A stretch of 64,000 nucleotides of DNA from Heligmosomoides polygyrus polygyrus (GCA_947396885.1 OX377205.1:53986676-54050675), one strand, 5' to 3'; shown: positions 1 to 11,018, numbered from the stretch's first letter. The notes: generated from the letters alone by a model not told the origin. Numbers and translations are program-made.

Positions 1-250
1 TGCAGGAGATGTGTAGGAAGCAAAATTAAGAAGGAAGCAGCGGTTATGGAAAAATGCAAAAATAGTGCATAGCACAGGAACCGAACATCTGGTCTAGCAC
101 CTTCCCCACTTTCGAGCGCCCGTAGCTCATTTCGTTCAAGGACTCAGCAAAAACGAAACATGCTTTTCTACTATATGAAGGATGGAGATTCTTGCAGTAC
201 TATCCATTTCCCCCGTTCAAACCTACGCCTGAGACCCTTCCCTGGTCAGA
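1..250 (+). repeat. Repeat A (SINE-containing dispersed repeat), copy 1
   Basis: The stretch recurs at 24190-24570 (same strand) and, on the other strand, at 23514-23640 and 7800-7971. Shared text runs from a 'ggagatgtgtaggaagcaaa' block, through a cgaacatctggtctagc block, to 'ctatccatttcccc'. In the 24.3-kb copy the reverse strand shows a tRNA-like A box and B box, so the repeat contains a SINE-type promoter relic. This copy runs straight into a mariner fragment at about 250. Confidence 0.7.
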
Positions 251-742
251 TGGCTGCCTTTACTATGACATCCTGCCTGAGGGCGAGACCGTGACCTCTG
301 AGGTGTTTTGTAGACAAGTGCGAGAGATGGTTGCCCAGATCCCTTATTCTGTGTTACGGCGTGAAAAACTCTGCATGATCATGGACAACGCGGTACCCCA
401 CCATGCGACGGCAACACAGGACGAGCTGCGCAGGCTGGATATCATATGACTACCACACCTTACGTACTCGCCAGACCTTAGCCCCTATGATTATCACGCC
501 ATCAGGAGCCTCCAAGCTTTCTGTGCAGGCAAGAGCTTCAACGTTGAGCGCGCGGTGGAGGAGTGGATCGCTTCCCGTTCCTCTTCGTTCTGGAGAGACC
601 GGATTGCTGCTCTACATGTCGTTGGAGGAAGGTCGTGGCTACAGATGGCGACTACTGCGAATAGTGATCCTTCGCTTCTATTGTTGACATTACTTGTTGG
701 ATAGAATCACTCAATTCTTGCAAAACTTTCTGCACACCCTAA
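251..742 (+). pseudogene. Mariner transposase, 3' fragment
   Basis: The translation carries the mariner block YYDILPEGET, the second catalytic aspartate in MIMDNAVPHHA and, after a frame change near 440, the D34D signature YSPDLSPYDYH. The reading frame ends near 690. It is followed at 725-742 by actttctgcacaccctaa, close to the 17-bp terminal repeat of the mariner at 28831-30081. The N-terminal helix-turn-helix half, the first catalytic aspartate and the left end are absent. The fragment abuts repeat A and cannot encode an active transposase. Assignment to mariner is secure; the subfamily is inferred from the shared terminus. Confidence 0.8.
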
Positions 743-769
743 TACTTCACATTTCTGGTAGTGCCCTCA

Positions 770-1230
770 GACTAGGATAGTTGCGAATGGTCTTATAACC
801 TCGGCATATGTATTTTGGCTTACTACAAGACCATCTCGTCTCCAGCACGCACAGAAGTCAATCTTTTTTTGCTGCACTGTCTCTGCGAAGTCGCAGGAGA
901 GGCATCACAACGTGCCCACATTCAGCGTTGCCAGCGGGTCTTGCTCATGTTGTTAGACCCTTGGGCTAACACAGTTTCCTCCCGATGTGTCCGTACAACA
1001 AGGCCTCTTGCATACTTTTCACACTCACCGGCCTCTGCGAGTGCGCGTCGGCTCCCGCAGGACGCCGTGCATTATTTTGTGAAGCTTTGAACACCATCAA
1101 CTATGTGATGGGACATGGGTGTTTGGAGGCCGACCTGTCGCAAGGGCCTGTTGCCTGCAGTCCAGTGTTCAGCTCGGTCTGCAAAAGCGAACAGTCTCCA
1201 GTGGCATATCTTGGAGAGGCGGACATCGCC
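770..1230 (-). mobile_element. RTE LINE 5' end fragment
   Basis: Read on the minus strand this matches the 5' end of the RTE at 3091-6205 (compare 5820-6205): the same leader and the start of the endonuclease domain with a TLNVGTL block near 930. It stops after about 460 bp. A 5' end without a 3' end is unusual for target-primed retrotransposition, so this is more likely a broken or rearranged copy than a fresh insertion. No intact frame remains. Confidence 0.7.
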
Positions 1231-1434
1231 ACCGCCCGTAGTTCGCCCATGGAGACTACTTGCTGTAGTGCAACTCCTTTTGAAAATTATCCATTCCTCG
1301 TGCACTGCTTTTAATTCCGAAGTAGACCGAAGTAGAAGCTGGGAAACTATGAAGGAAGCGATTCTGCTAAGGGGAACAGCCTTATTCAGTCATACCTACC
1401 GCAACTTATGGCCGAAATTTTGAACGGACGTCAC

Positions 1435-1690
1435 CTTTGTGATCAGCATCCAAAACAACCCCACTGTGAAAAATCTGGGCGGAATCGGTGACGGTGACCT
1501 CGATAGCCCGTAACCATCGTAATCAACTATAATTTTGAAAACGGCTATCATATCCGTGATCTGCGTCCTAAATAACACCCTTGGTCTTTGTTTGGGAAGG
1601 ATCGGGAGGAGAATTTTCGACCTCTCTTCGAACTCTGGAGTCGGGAAAGTATAATAGTACCGACCTGTCTCCTTCATGCAGAACTCACCA
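1435..1690. repeat. Repeat B, copy 1
   Basis: Non-coding dispersed repeat with a recurring pattern: a gatcagca..caaaacaacccc-type block, an ..ttttgaaaacgg..tatc block and a 'cgacctctcttcgaactc' block. Diverged copies lie at 23640-23860, 23990-24190, 32180-32290 and, as an inverted pair, 49180-49520. No terminal repeats or target duplications could be fixed. Confidence 0.55.
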
Positions 1691-1739
1691 TATATCACCA
1701 GTGATTGCACGACTGTCACCTCTCTCTGTGACAAGAAGA

Positions 1740-3090
1740 CGTAAAAGTGATAAAACCCATCATCACAACAGTGCGGAATAGGCGGAATAGGCTCACAAAA
1801 AACTGCCGTTTTCGCCGTTTTTCCATAACTCTGTTCAAAGGAGACTATTCAAGAAATAAGATTTGCCATTCGAATCCAATGTGAGCGATCTACCACATTA
1901 TGTAGGTATGCAGTGGTTCTAGAAAAAGTACATTTGAGACCTATAAAACCTGACCATGTCGGTGCAATTATCTCGGAGGGTAGGAGGAGGGTCGTCGCCG
2001 TCAAGTTTTATAGGTCATCAAAACTACATCTCTTCAAAACCACTGAATGATACCTATATCATGGGATAGAATTGCATTCGGACGATAGCATTTATTTTTG
2101 AATACTTCACTTTGAAAGAAGTTATGGGGTAATGGGGAAAAGGGCGGTTTTTTGCGTGTATTCCACACAAAATCAAAGTACAGGAGCCGTCCTGTAGAGC
2201 CTATGACGATGTTGAGCTCCTTAATCCGTAATTATGTGGACGGAAGAGGAGAACGTATAGATTCACTGCTAGAAAAAAGGCTTAGACACTACAACTTCAA
2301 TGAATTAGCTTTAGCTTCCTCCATATTCTCTATGAAGCCTATCTGTCAGATAGTTTGAGTAGAGGATAGAAGCTACACAAACAGAAGCAGCAACGCAACT
2401 TCGCTCTGAGCAATATAAATGCTCCAAACTAGCATTGAAGAAAATTTCAGCCGCAACTTCTTTTTAGGCGCATGTCTTACCCGCACTCGCTTCATCGGAG
2501 CGTGCAACGCCGAATCTTCCGCAGTTGGGTGCGCTCCCTTCCACTGATTCTGTGTACGTTACGGTGCTTTTCTTTCAACAAACGTTCGCAGTCTGCACGA
2601 ATATACTTCCATTTCAGTAAACCTCGGCTTCCTCCTGCTCATATTCTTTGGAATAGAGTTTGCTGTGCATGTCCACGAAAAACGAAAGGCGCGAAGAACA
2701 GGGCTAAGTCGCTCGTACTCTGCAACCAGCTTCTAGACTCCACTGAAAATCGATTATCTACGCAAATTCTGTCTTGAAAGTAAACGGCTTAATGGCATCG
2801 CGGTGTCGTGGACCTGTCCACTTAAGCTGTGCGATGGGCACCTAAATGCAGGAATTGATCCGCCACATTCAATCTTCAATATCTCCGCTCAAACATGTTT
2901 GCTCTCCCTAATAAATTCTGTAAGAATTCCCACACCTCGCGACCGTCAACACACTACACTTCTAGAGTCTTAACTCATGGAGGTCGGTTTCATCATAGAC
3001 TCAGAATGTCACCTACATGCTTCCTAGACCACTTAAGAAACACACTGGTGAGATAGCGTTTAGTTAAGAAAAGGAAGGATTGAAAACGTC
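1740..3090. other. No recognisable gene
   Basis: About 1.35 kb of mixed-composition DNA. Short open frames at 2152-2358 and 2472-2777 show no recognisable motif and no matching frame elsewhere in the window. I see no terminal repeats, tandem arrays or RNA-like structure. Confidence 0.5.
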
Positions 3091-3114
3091 TCTTCTTCTT
3101 CTTCTTCTCCTTCT

Positions 3115-3625
3115 TCAGCGTTTATCCCGCTTAGCAGCGGGGTCCGCTCTTCTGGTATGATGACGCCACTTCGCACGATCAAACGCTTGATCGGGGTGAA
3201 TACCAGCTTCCTTTAAGTCCATGTGCAACTTATCAAGCCAGCGTTGCCTAGACCGTCCTTTAGGCCGTTTTCCGGGCACATCTATGTTGAGGCCAATCTT
3301 CCGAACGGTGTCGTCGTCCGCACGAAGAACATGGCCATACCACCGTAGGCGAGCTTCACGTAGCTTGTCAGCAATTGGAGCGACGCCAAACATTTGGCGT
3401 ATGGAGACATTGCGAACATGATCCAAACGCGTGACACCAGGTCCAGCGCAGCATTTTCGTCTCCATCACGCTGAGGCGGCTCTCAACTTTCTTCGTTGCA
3501 GGCCAGCACTCAGCACCGTACATCGCTACTGGTCGGACGACGATTCTGTAGATCAAGCGCTCCGGTATCTTTCTGTCGCACAGAACGCCTGTCATTGAGC
3601 GCCATTTGGACCACGCTGCACTCAC
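3115..3625 (-). pseudogene. RTE C-terminal region
   Basis: Two overlapping minus frames (3625-3368 and 3426-3115) encode the RTE tail: RIVVRPVAMYGAECW, then LRWYGHVLRADDD, GKRPKGRSRQRWLD and a basic end before the stop. This RWYGHV...GRPRxRWLD pattern is characteristic of RTE-clade polyproteins. The frame shift lies near 3400. It ends within a few bases of the GAA tail, so the 3' untranslated part is almost nil, typical of the clade. Confidence 0.85.
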
Positions 3626-3849
3626 GAGTTCACCTCGAACGTCAGACTACCATCAGACGCAATTGCAGATCCAAGCTATTGAAATGTGTCGCTCGTACGA
3701 GCGCAGTGCCATTGATCTCAATGGACCCAGTCTCGTTTACGTCTGTCGTCAATTACTCAGATTTTTGGACGTTTACCTTGAGCCTGAACGCCTCCAAGCG
3801 GTCACACCAAACTTGCACTTGTCGCTCAACTTCGGCCCTGTCTTCACTG

Positions 3850-5129
3850 GCAAGCATTACGTCATCTGCTTATAGCAGCGTCCAAGGAGCAGGCTTCTGA
3901 AGGTCTCGCGAAATGGCATCCATTACGACAATGAAAAGGAGTGGGGAAAGCGCGGAACCTTGGTGAACACCGACGGAGATTGGAAACTCCGTGGATGTGC
4001 CTGCCGGCGCTCGCACTTGACTCTTAGGACAAGAGTAAAGAATGCGCACTCACTCGATCAGTTCTTCAGGGACACCGTGCTGTCTTAAGGCATAACATAT
4101 GACCTCACGCGGTACGCGATCAAATGCTTGCTCCAGGTCGAGGAAAGCAAGATGCAGCGGTTTTTGTTTCTCGCGATGTCTTTCAACAAGAAGACGAACA
4201 GCATGAATGGCGTCGATGGTGCCACAGCCGGCTACGAAGCCACACTGGTTGGTGGAAAGCCGGACGATCTCGCGAATACGTCCATCCACAATTCGCTCAA
4301 ATATTTTCATACTGTGCGAGAGCAATCGGATTGGACGGTAACTTGTGCAGTCCGCGGGACTGCCCTTCTGTACCAGATTGGGATCGTCGTGCTTTGCTGC
4401 CAACTACCAGGAACCTTCTTCTCCGCAACAACCTAGTTGAAAAACTTCGTTAGCCACTCAGCAGGATTCCAGCACCTCGAGTTCCATAGTTCGGCCGCTA
4501 TTTCGTCAGGGCCCGTTGCTTTGCCTGGCTTCATGTTCTTCAAAGCCGCTTCCGTCTCCTCCACATTGATGTTCTGCACAGGACCGTGCGTAGGAGGAGC
4601 GCAAGGGATAGGCGGATTTTCAAACTACTGTTGAAATTCTCTCGATGTAGTCGTGCCATCGTTCCATAGCCCTCTTGCGGTTCATCAGCAGATGGCCATT
4701 CTCATCGTTGATGCCAAAGAACTTTTCGGTGTCCTCGCTCTGGCGATGGCGTGCTTTGGCAAGCCGATAAAGTTGTCGTTCACCATCGCGCGTCTCGAGT
4801 TTCTCGTTGACATACTCATAATGGGAAGCTTTTGCAACGGCAACAGTCTTCTTAGCCGCCCTCTTCGCTTCTTGGTACATACGCCAATTGTCGGCTGTCT
4901 TGTCGCTGAGAAAAGCGTGATATAGTCTTTTCTTCTCTTTGACATTTTCCTTGACGTCATCAGTCCACAGCCAAGTCTGCTTCTCAATCTCACGCCGTCC
5001 AGGCTTCGTCATGCCCAGTTCTGAACGTGGAGCTTGTAGCATCGAATCGGTTGCACGTTTCCATGTCTCCTCAACCGTGGTAACCGTCGGCAACCGAATA
5101 CGAGCAACAGCTGCGTCCTTCTCTTTCAT
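3850..5129 (-). pseudogene. RTE linker and reverse transcriptase core
   Basis: The linker frame (5129-4620) is rich in basic and acidic residues as in RTE connectors. The RT frame (4403-4050) shows a LVQKGSPADCTSYRPI block, then CGFVAG and FLDLEQAFDRV, which carries the first catalytic aspartate. Downstream, the YADD box is split: two extra thymines at 3870-3871 on the plus strand fall between the Y and ADD codons. The reverse transcriptase is therefore inactive as it stands. Frame breaks also lie near 4410-4620. Confidence 0.8.
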
Positions 5130-5159
5130 CCGCCACCACTTGATCCTTGCTGGACCGCA

Positions 5160-6108
5160 TCACTCGACCTGCCTCAGCCTCGGAGGGGCGATCTTAAGTG
5201 TGTCGATCAGCGGACGGTGCTGCGTGGCGACAGTCTCGTATGGCACAACCTTCGCATCTGTGACCAGCGTTCGATCGCGATGCTTGACAAGGATAAAGTC
5301 AATCTGTGTCTTGGTATTCCCGCTATAGAAAGACACGAGATGGGAACCACGCTTTCGAAACATTGAGTTCGCAATGGTGAGACTATGCGAGTCTGCGAAT
5401 TCGCTCACCATCAGCGTTACGTGCTCCATAACCGAAACAGCCACGACAGCTGTAACCATCTTTCGCATTCCCAACGTGGCCGTTGAGATCACCTGCGACA
5501 ACGACAGCGTCTTCTGTCGGCATCTCTGCTGTCTTCTCATCAAGCAGGGTCCAAAACTCGTCCTTCGCTCGCTCGGAGCAGCCTGTCTGCGGAGCGTACG
5601 CAGAGAAGAAATGATACATACGCTGTTCAGCAGCAACAACGACCTTCGCCAAGCGGTCACTGAAACGTTCCACGCTTGCAATCGCATCTCGGAAACGTTC
5701 GGAGACGATCACACCAACACTGCTGGTGGTCCTGCGACTGCCGCACAGAATGGCCTTAAAGCCTCGGCCTATGTCCCTCGACTTGCAACAGGACCACCTC
5801 GTCTCCTGTACCGCACATAAGTCGATTCGTCTTCGCTCCAGTGCTTCTACCAACTCACACGAGCGGCCCGTCAACGTACCCATATTCAGCGTAACAACGC
5901 GGGTCCTGCTTACGTTACGGGACTTTTGGACTTGCTCAGTTGCCCCCCGATGCCGTCCTCGCATCAGGGACCCTCGCATACTTTTCACACTCGCCGGGCT
6001 TTGCGAGTGCGCGTGGGCTCCCGCGAACGCCGTACCGTTATCTCGACAAAGAAATAACGCCATCAACCACGTGACGTGACATGGGATCTCCATAGGCCGG
6101 CCTGTCAC
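5160..6108 (-). pseudogene. RTE endonuclease domain
   Basis: Two overlapping minus frames (6108-5383, then 5687-5160) give an exonuclease-endonuclease-phosphatase domain. The motifs run in order: TLNMGTLTGRS (metal-binding asparagine region), AVQETRW (catalytic glutamate), AYAPQTG, GDLNGHVG (catalytic aspartate) and IDFILVKHRD. This enzyme nicks target DNA to prime reverse transcription. A frameshift near 5440 separates the parts. The terminal SDH-type motif reads as QHRPL, suggesting loss of a catalytic histidine-aspartate pair, though the alignment is by eye. Confidence 0.8.
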
Positions 6109-6205
6109 AAGGGCCTGTCGCCTGCAATCGAGTGTCCGTGCTTAGCTTAGCTCGCATAGCGAACAGTTTCCAGTGGCACCACGTGGAGGAACGGACATCG
6201 CCACC

Positions 6206-6714
6206 AAGGATTGAAAATGTCTGCCGATTACATACAAAAAGTTTCACATGCGTAGCTATGCTAGCTTCTGAGGAGTCGACGTCCCAACGCGCATTTAAGC
6301 ACCCTGTCGCTGGACATTTTCTATGAATTGCTACTGCGGGCGCGGCTTTTTCGTTGGAGTAAGGTGCTGTGCTGTTGCTTAAGTCCCACATCTAGCTGTT
6401 ACGTCCACATTTATTACTTACGTCTTCCATATTTTTTGCTTAATAATCATAGTTGCGAGAAACGCTGCTATGTTGTTAAGACGTTGGTGCAAGTTGTGTT
6501 CTCTGACGCTTATGACATTATCTCTACCATGTCGTGTTAAATTGTGATACAACTTTATGACGTATGAATATATGAATAACCTGCATCCGGTTGCTCGAAG
6601 GCTGAACTTACCCGCGGTAAAAGCTAACAAGGCATTCCGCTACCTTTCATGGCTGTTTCCAAAGCAGCCGTATTCCGCACTCCCTGGTCATCATTCAAAA
6701 GGCAGACTTGCACA
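6206..6714. other. No recognisable gene
   Basis: Upstream of the RTE leader there are only short open frames without motifs (6328-6540, 6557-6814). No terminal repeats were seen. Confidence 0.45.
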
Positions 6715-6960
6715 CTACCTGCGGGGGACGGTCAGGAGGTACACCCGCCCCCTGCTGGGGGGGGGCGTGCGATCTTCCTCTCATCCCCCTTGTTCCCCAC
6801 CCCCAACCCCCTAGGCTTCACCAAGAGTCTAACGGCTGCCTTACGAAACGTTTGACGCACAATACAAAAGTTTTCGGTCCGCAGAACAGCGGTGTACCTC
6901 CTGACGCCACTCCCCCAGCAGGAAGCGGGTGTACCTCCTGTCGCGCTGCCCTACCTGCCC
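6715..6960. repeat. Inverted-repeat element (MITE candidate)
   Basis: A 29-bp segment at 6733-6761 pairs with 6912-6940 with two mismatches. The repeated core is a caggaggtacacccgc block followed by a G run. Part of it recurs as a direct copy at 6892-6909. About 150 bp of C-rich spacer lies between the arms. No target duplication was found. Similar C-rich text occurs near 24900-25000. Confidence 0.45.
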
Positions 6961-7063
6961 TATTTAATATTTTTTTTTTTGGTCAGCAACTGAGCGAGGA
7001 TGAGGAATAAACAACAGGAACAATAAAATAGCAAATCCTATTCATATATAACAGAGTTAGTGG

Positions 7064-7387
7064 TTGTCCGTCCGTCTGTCCATCTTGCCTCATAGACGTC
7101 GAGTAGCAGGCATTCTAGGTTCAGAAGGCATGTCACCAATGTCGCGCAAGGGGCGTCCAGCGTCAGAAGAGGTGTCAAAGACATCTCTCAAAAGGCGCCC
7201 AGGTTCAGAAGACATGTCATCGACGTCTTTCAACAGGCGTCCGTGCTTAGAAGAGGCGCCATCGATGTCATGCAAGGGGTGTTCGGATTCAGAAGGCGTG
7301 TCACCTATGTCGCGTAATGGTGGTCTGGGTTCCGAAGAGGTATTACTAATGTCGCGCAGTTGGTGTCCGAATTCCGAACACTTATAA
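7064..7387 (+). repeat. 42-bp in-frame minisatellite
   Basis: Six units of exactly 42 bp run from 7118 to 7369, with a 12-bp partial unit after. Because 42 is a multiple of three, the array reads without stops as a 14-residue repeat, first unit GSEGMSPMSRKGRP. The reverse strand is also open across it (7485-7090). No promoter, splice site or homologous protein is recognisable, so I call it a tandem repeat rather than a gene. The start at 7064 is only the first available one. Confidence 0.75.
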
Positions 7388-7416
7388 TGGGGGACCACTA
7401 AAGGGGAGGCCAGTAA

Positions 7417-7585
7417 TATAGTTGTGGTCTCCCAAAAATGTCGAATAACCGATGATATTCGAATAGCGACTATTTTCGAATACATTCGTAAATCGCGTTT
7501 TATCGAACGTTCGAATACGGATATTCGATTTCGTACAAAATTATTCGAATTCGAATGTTCGAATATTCATTCGGACACAACTATA
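7417..7585. mobile_element. 169-bp hAT-type MITE with TTCGAA array
   Basis: Terminal repeats tatagttgtg (7417-7426) and cacaactata (7576-7585) are perfect over 10 bp. They are flanked by gccagtaa (7409-7416) and accagtaa (7586-7593), an 8-bp target duplication with one mismatch, as expected for hAT. The interior is almost wholly ATTCGAAT-type text. The termini resemble the TATACTTGTGCT ends of the element at 14746-19443, so this is probably a deletion derivative of that family. Confidence 0.75.
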
Positions 7586-7593
7586 ACCAGTAA

Positions 7594-7799
7594 GCGGGGG
7601 ACCAGAAGGTGGGTGCCGTGAAGGGAGGGACAGGTAAAGAAGGAGAAGCAGTAGAGGGGGTCCAGTGGACGGGGACCTGTGAATGGGGACCAGTGAAGGA
7701 GTGCCGGCAGGGGGTCCAATAAAGGGGAGAGCAGTGAAGGGGGAGCAGTGAAAGGGACTAGCAAAGGCGAACTAGTATTTGCCCTGACCAGGGAAGGGT
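7594..7799. repeat. G-rich degenerate array (ggggaccagt motif)
   Basis: Irregular repetition of a gggaccagtgaagggg-like motif. The complementary C-rich version recurs at 53020-53240 and 53450-53720 as ctggtcccc-like text. The MITE at 7417-7585 interrupts the array. Confidence 0.55.
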
Positions 7800-7971
7800 C
7801 TCATTGTCAGGCGTAGGTTTGAAAGGGGGAAATGGATAGTAGATGGATGGATGGAAATGGATAGTATCTCCACTCTTCATATAGTAGAAAAACATGTTTC
7901 GTTTTTGCTGAGTCCCTGAACAGAAAGAGCTGCGGGCCCTCGAAGGTGGGGAAGATGCTAGACCAGATGTT
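7800..7971 (-). repeat. Repeat A, copy 2, distal part
   Basis: Minus-strand repeat A, continuing at 23514-23640. The two parts are separated by the CR1-like LINE at 7972-23513, and share gatgtt at 7966-7971 and 23514-23519, the likely target duplication. Confidence 0.7.
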
Positions 7972-8918
7972 ATTATTATTTATTACATGAACAGCATAAC
8001 AATATACCGTCATGTGAACGTGAACTAGAACACCAATAACAACAAACTCACATAAACAAGATTGAAACACAACTAATGTTAAGAACAGATATGCCTCGAT
8101 CAGACGCTGGCTCACTAGACTTTTAAATCGACGAAGTGTATTGGGAATGTTTAAACTTTTTGAAATTTTATTATACTCTGAAGCGGCTCGATGACAAAAG
8201 AAATGCAATTTGAGGTTTGAACTAGGTCTAGTCAGGAGAATCTTTAAATTGTCCTCTCGCGTCGCTGAAGCTTGAAATGAAAACAGCTTCCCCTTGCCTA
8301 TAAGTACCAATCCATGTAAAATTTTAAGAAGCAGTATTAGGTCATTGCGTTTCCTCCTTAGGCCCAAAGTACGCAGCCCCAACAATTTGTTTCTCTCACT
8401 ACTGTTAGGTATTCGGCTGTAGTTAAATCCGTGGACTCGCAACATCAACTTGCGGGTGAAGTCGTTTTGAGCTTTTTCTAAAGCTCTAATAAGAATCTTC
8501 TTATATGGTGAATAAACTGAGGTGCCATATTCATGAATGGGTCGAATGTAGGTTTTGTAGGCCTTGATCAGCACTAATGGATTTTTGGTCTTCAGCGCTC
8601 TGAACAAATTATGTGTTTTACGTGAGCCTTTCTAGTTATCTCGCAGATGTGATTTTCAAAACTCAAATTCTGCGTGATGATAAATCCGAGGTCATACACC
8701 TTTTGCACAAAATCTAGTGGAACCCCATTTATTCGATAGTTGTGCTTCTCACCTGAAATTGAGGGAATAGCTAAGACTCTAGACTTTTCTGCCGACAGCG
8801 GCAACTCCCATTCAACCGACCATTTGTATATCGCATCTATGGCACATTGAAGAGTCTTCCTATCTTCCTCAGTTTCGATAACCTTATATATTTTGACATC
8901 ATCGGGAAATACCTTGCA
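7807..8918 (-). pseudogene. CR1-a reverse transcriptase 3' part
   Basis: After the hAT interruption the coding strand resumes with FPDDVKIY, the catalytic FADD box with alanine replaced by proline, then LPLSAEKS and YDLGFIITQNLSF. Next comes AYKTYIRPIHEYGTSVYSP, the usual CR1 thumb block, and LGLRTLGLRRKRNDL. A frame change near 8600 separates the halves. The real C-terminus is probably near 8100; the open frame runs on into the 3' untranslated part and repeat A. Confidence 0.8.
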
Positions 8919-9336
8919 GTGTACACCAGGGGTGTGCGTAATTACAATTTACGATTTACGATTTTACGATTTAAGGTGGTTTTTGGCAAATTTTTTACGA
9001 TTTACGATTTACGACATTTCGGGTCGTAAATCGTAAATTTTCGTAAATGTGATCTTCGTTCCACGGATGACAAACGTCCACATAATGTGATACGATTCGG
9101 ATTATGACGATGTACTCACTTTTAAAGACTTCCCTCATAGCCCATTGCTATTTCCTATTTAATTTTTATGTTCAGCTGTGGCGTTGTGACACAACAACGC
9201 AGCTTTGTGGATAGGCCGCTTGAGTTAAATCCTGACAATGGAACTGGGGTAGTCTTTTTTCTGGTCACACTCTAGCACAACATCTCACATCCGAGTTGTT
9301 TGAGTTCCAGTTTACAGAAAGACATGAAAATTCTCC

Positions 9337-9549
9337 TTGCACTGGAATGAAGACGATCACCTGCTAAACCATATTCCATGCTGCAACCACCACATAGACG
9401 ACTCCTTCCAATGCACACGAGTAGAACTCATGCAAAGCCGTCAAGGAATATTGGACTTGATTGGAGGCTGTGGAATAACAGCTGAACTGTTGGAAAGAAT
9501 AAAACAATCATGTTTCAATCTGCTTATCACTGCACGTCATGGAGCGTAG
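9337..9549 (+). CDS. Unrecognised open frame in hAT family 1
   Basis: A 70-residue frame containing HNxCCNHH-like spacing (IPCCNHHIDD) and LIGGCGITAELLERI. The matching region of copy 2 (about 22370-22560) retains related but broken text. I cannot assign it. It could be a remnant of the element's protein or chance openness; low confidence. Confidence 0.25.
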   Translation: MHWNEDDHLLNHIPCCNHHIDDSFQCTRVELMQSRQGILDLIGGCGITAELLERIKQSCFNLLITARHGA

Positions 9550-9641
9550 TCTATTTACGTATGAGGTGCGCATTAAGCACTGGCACTTTCATAATAGAAG
9601 TGAAAAAGTTTGACACTTTTGGTGTCGTTTCAATGGTTTGA

Positions 9642-9979
9642 TTGGGGCTGTTGCGTTCGCTCTATGCATCCGTTCAGAATGCTAAAGACTGGGCAAAAGA
9701 TACGATAGCGTTTGTTGTGAAGGTAGAGAGCAGGGCTGGCGAATGCAAGCAATCATTAATTAGTAATGCAATATTTTGGAGTTTCCGAAAGTTAAGAAGT
9801 GCAAGCAAACCTGTGAGCGAAGTAAATGCCGAAAGAAATTGCCTGGTATCGTCGAACGACGATCTTTCATTCCAGAAGTTGTGCTGGCCTTCAAAAATGA
9901 TAAGGGACAAAGCATGACGTTAGCCAGTCTCTGTTTGAGATGCGCCATCCATTCTTTCTACCTCTGTGGGATACCGTAG
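9642..9979 (+). pseudogene. Conserved open segment of hAT family 1
   Basis: The frame 9642-9917 corresponds closely to 22195-21938 (minus) in copy 2: both have NAKDW/ENTKDW, ESRAGECKQSLISNAIFW and CLVSSNDDLxFQKL. A further segment about 9975-10130 reads RINCGCRRCRGQCFIL and matches 21862-21720. Conservation of readable protein across two copies suggests a former coding region. I recognise no transposase domain, and no start or splice signal is convincing. Confidence 0.4.
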
Positions 9980-11018
9980 AGGTCATTGGGTGTATTTGCC
10001 CTATAGAATAAATTGCGGTTGCCGCCGATGTAGAGGTCAGTGTTTTATCCTTCTCAGGCAAATCAGGAATTCACAACCAGCAGGTATGGAAGACTTGATT
10101 GCCCGTGGTAGGATCCTAATCAAGAACTATTCTTGAGCACGAGATAGCCATCCTTCTACGACTTCTCTACCATGGGTTTCCCTTATGTTTAAAATGCACC
10201 TTGTATGAGTCAGTTAAACCACTTTCAATTCAAGCTGCACCTTGCTTCTCTACTTCACTTCTAAAGAATGCCACACAAATATCTTCATTTACAATTTGAA
10301 GTCAAAAATCCGGCTATGATAAGTGTCCAAAATGTGATTATACTCTTTCAATCGTCACACAATTCCTTCCCGTCTGCTACAAAAATGCTGTTGGGTAAAA
10401 TTCAAAATGTGAGAAGGCTTAGAACTTTAGGTGTGTCATACTATAGAAAATGCCATGCGCTCACTCAGTAGGGATGCTTGTTGGATTATTTGAGCAAATA
10501 CTGTTTTCTTCGAGTTGACCAGCGATCAAATTATTTTTTGGTTTTAAATGGAATGGCTCTTGTTGGTTTATTCGGAGTTGTTGCGGTTGTTTCTACGAAG
10601 TCATAGTTTTATATGCAAGCCAATGGCTAGTAGAATGATAAACATTTTTGGTCGTCCAAGCAGTGTAAGCTTTTTATTTGGGCACCCTGTGTAGGCGCAT
10701 TTTAAGATAGCGTTTCTGAACGAGCACTTTATTTTGGTTCTCCAAGAACTTGTCCAGCTTGATTTGAAAGGTGCTAGTTGATTTTAATGGCTTCCATCTT
10801 AATTAGAAAAGTGTCCAGCTCAAGCTGAAAACATCTCAATAAAACATAGTTAGCTTCGATTAGCTTTGAAATAATAGAAAAAAACAAGGAAAATAGATGC
10901 ATTATAAGTCAGGCACCTCTTACGATTTACGGTTTACGATTTACGACGATTTTTTCGTAATTACGATTTACGATTTACGAAATTTCGGATTTCATTTACG
11001 CACACCGCTGGTGTACAC

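Larger units (their letters stand above)
3091..6205 (-). mobile_element. RTE-1-like non-LTR retrotransposon, near full length, decayed
   Basis: A single LINE lies on the minus strand. In order from its 5' end: leader (about 6205-6110), AP-type endonuclease (6108-5200), linker (5129-4620), reverse transcriptase (4403-3850) and C-terminal region (3625-3115). It closes with a GAA-type microsatellite at 3091-3116, as RTE elements typically do. At about 3.1 kb it matches the usual RTE size. Frames change repeatedly, so it is dead. Its 5' end recurs as a fragment at 770-1230. Low GAA-tail divergence does not by itself date it. Confidence 0.85.
8927..11010 (+). mobile_element. hAT-like element, family 1, copy 1
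   Basis: The ends are caggggtgtgcgtaa (8927-8941) and the inverted ttacgcacaccgctg (10996-11010), one mismatch in 15. Both sides carry a perfect 8-bp duplication gtgtacac (8919-8926 and 11011-11018), which with a CAGGG start points to the hAT superfamily. Both termini are filled by TTACGATTT-type arrays (about 8937-9050 and 10918-10995). It sits within the RT of CR1-a. No transposase with hAT catalytic motifs is recognisable, so it is a non-autonomous or badly decayed copy. Copy 2 at 13654-22984 matches it in reverse. Confidence 0.85.

Noticed and set aside
7090..7485. 131-residue minus-strand frame over the minisatellite
   Set aside because: Follows from a 42-bp period divisible by three; extends into a MITE, so not a single coding unit.
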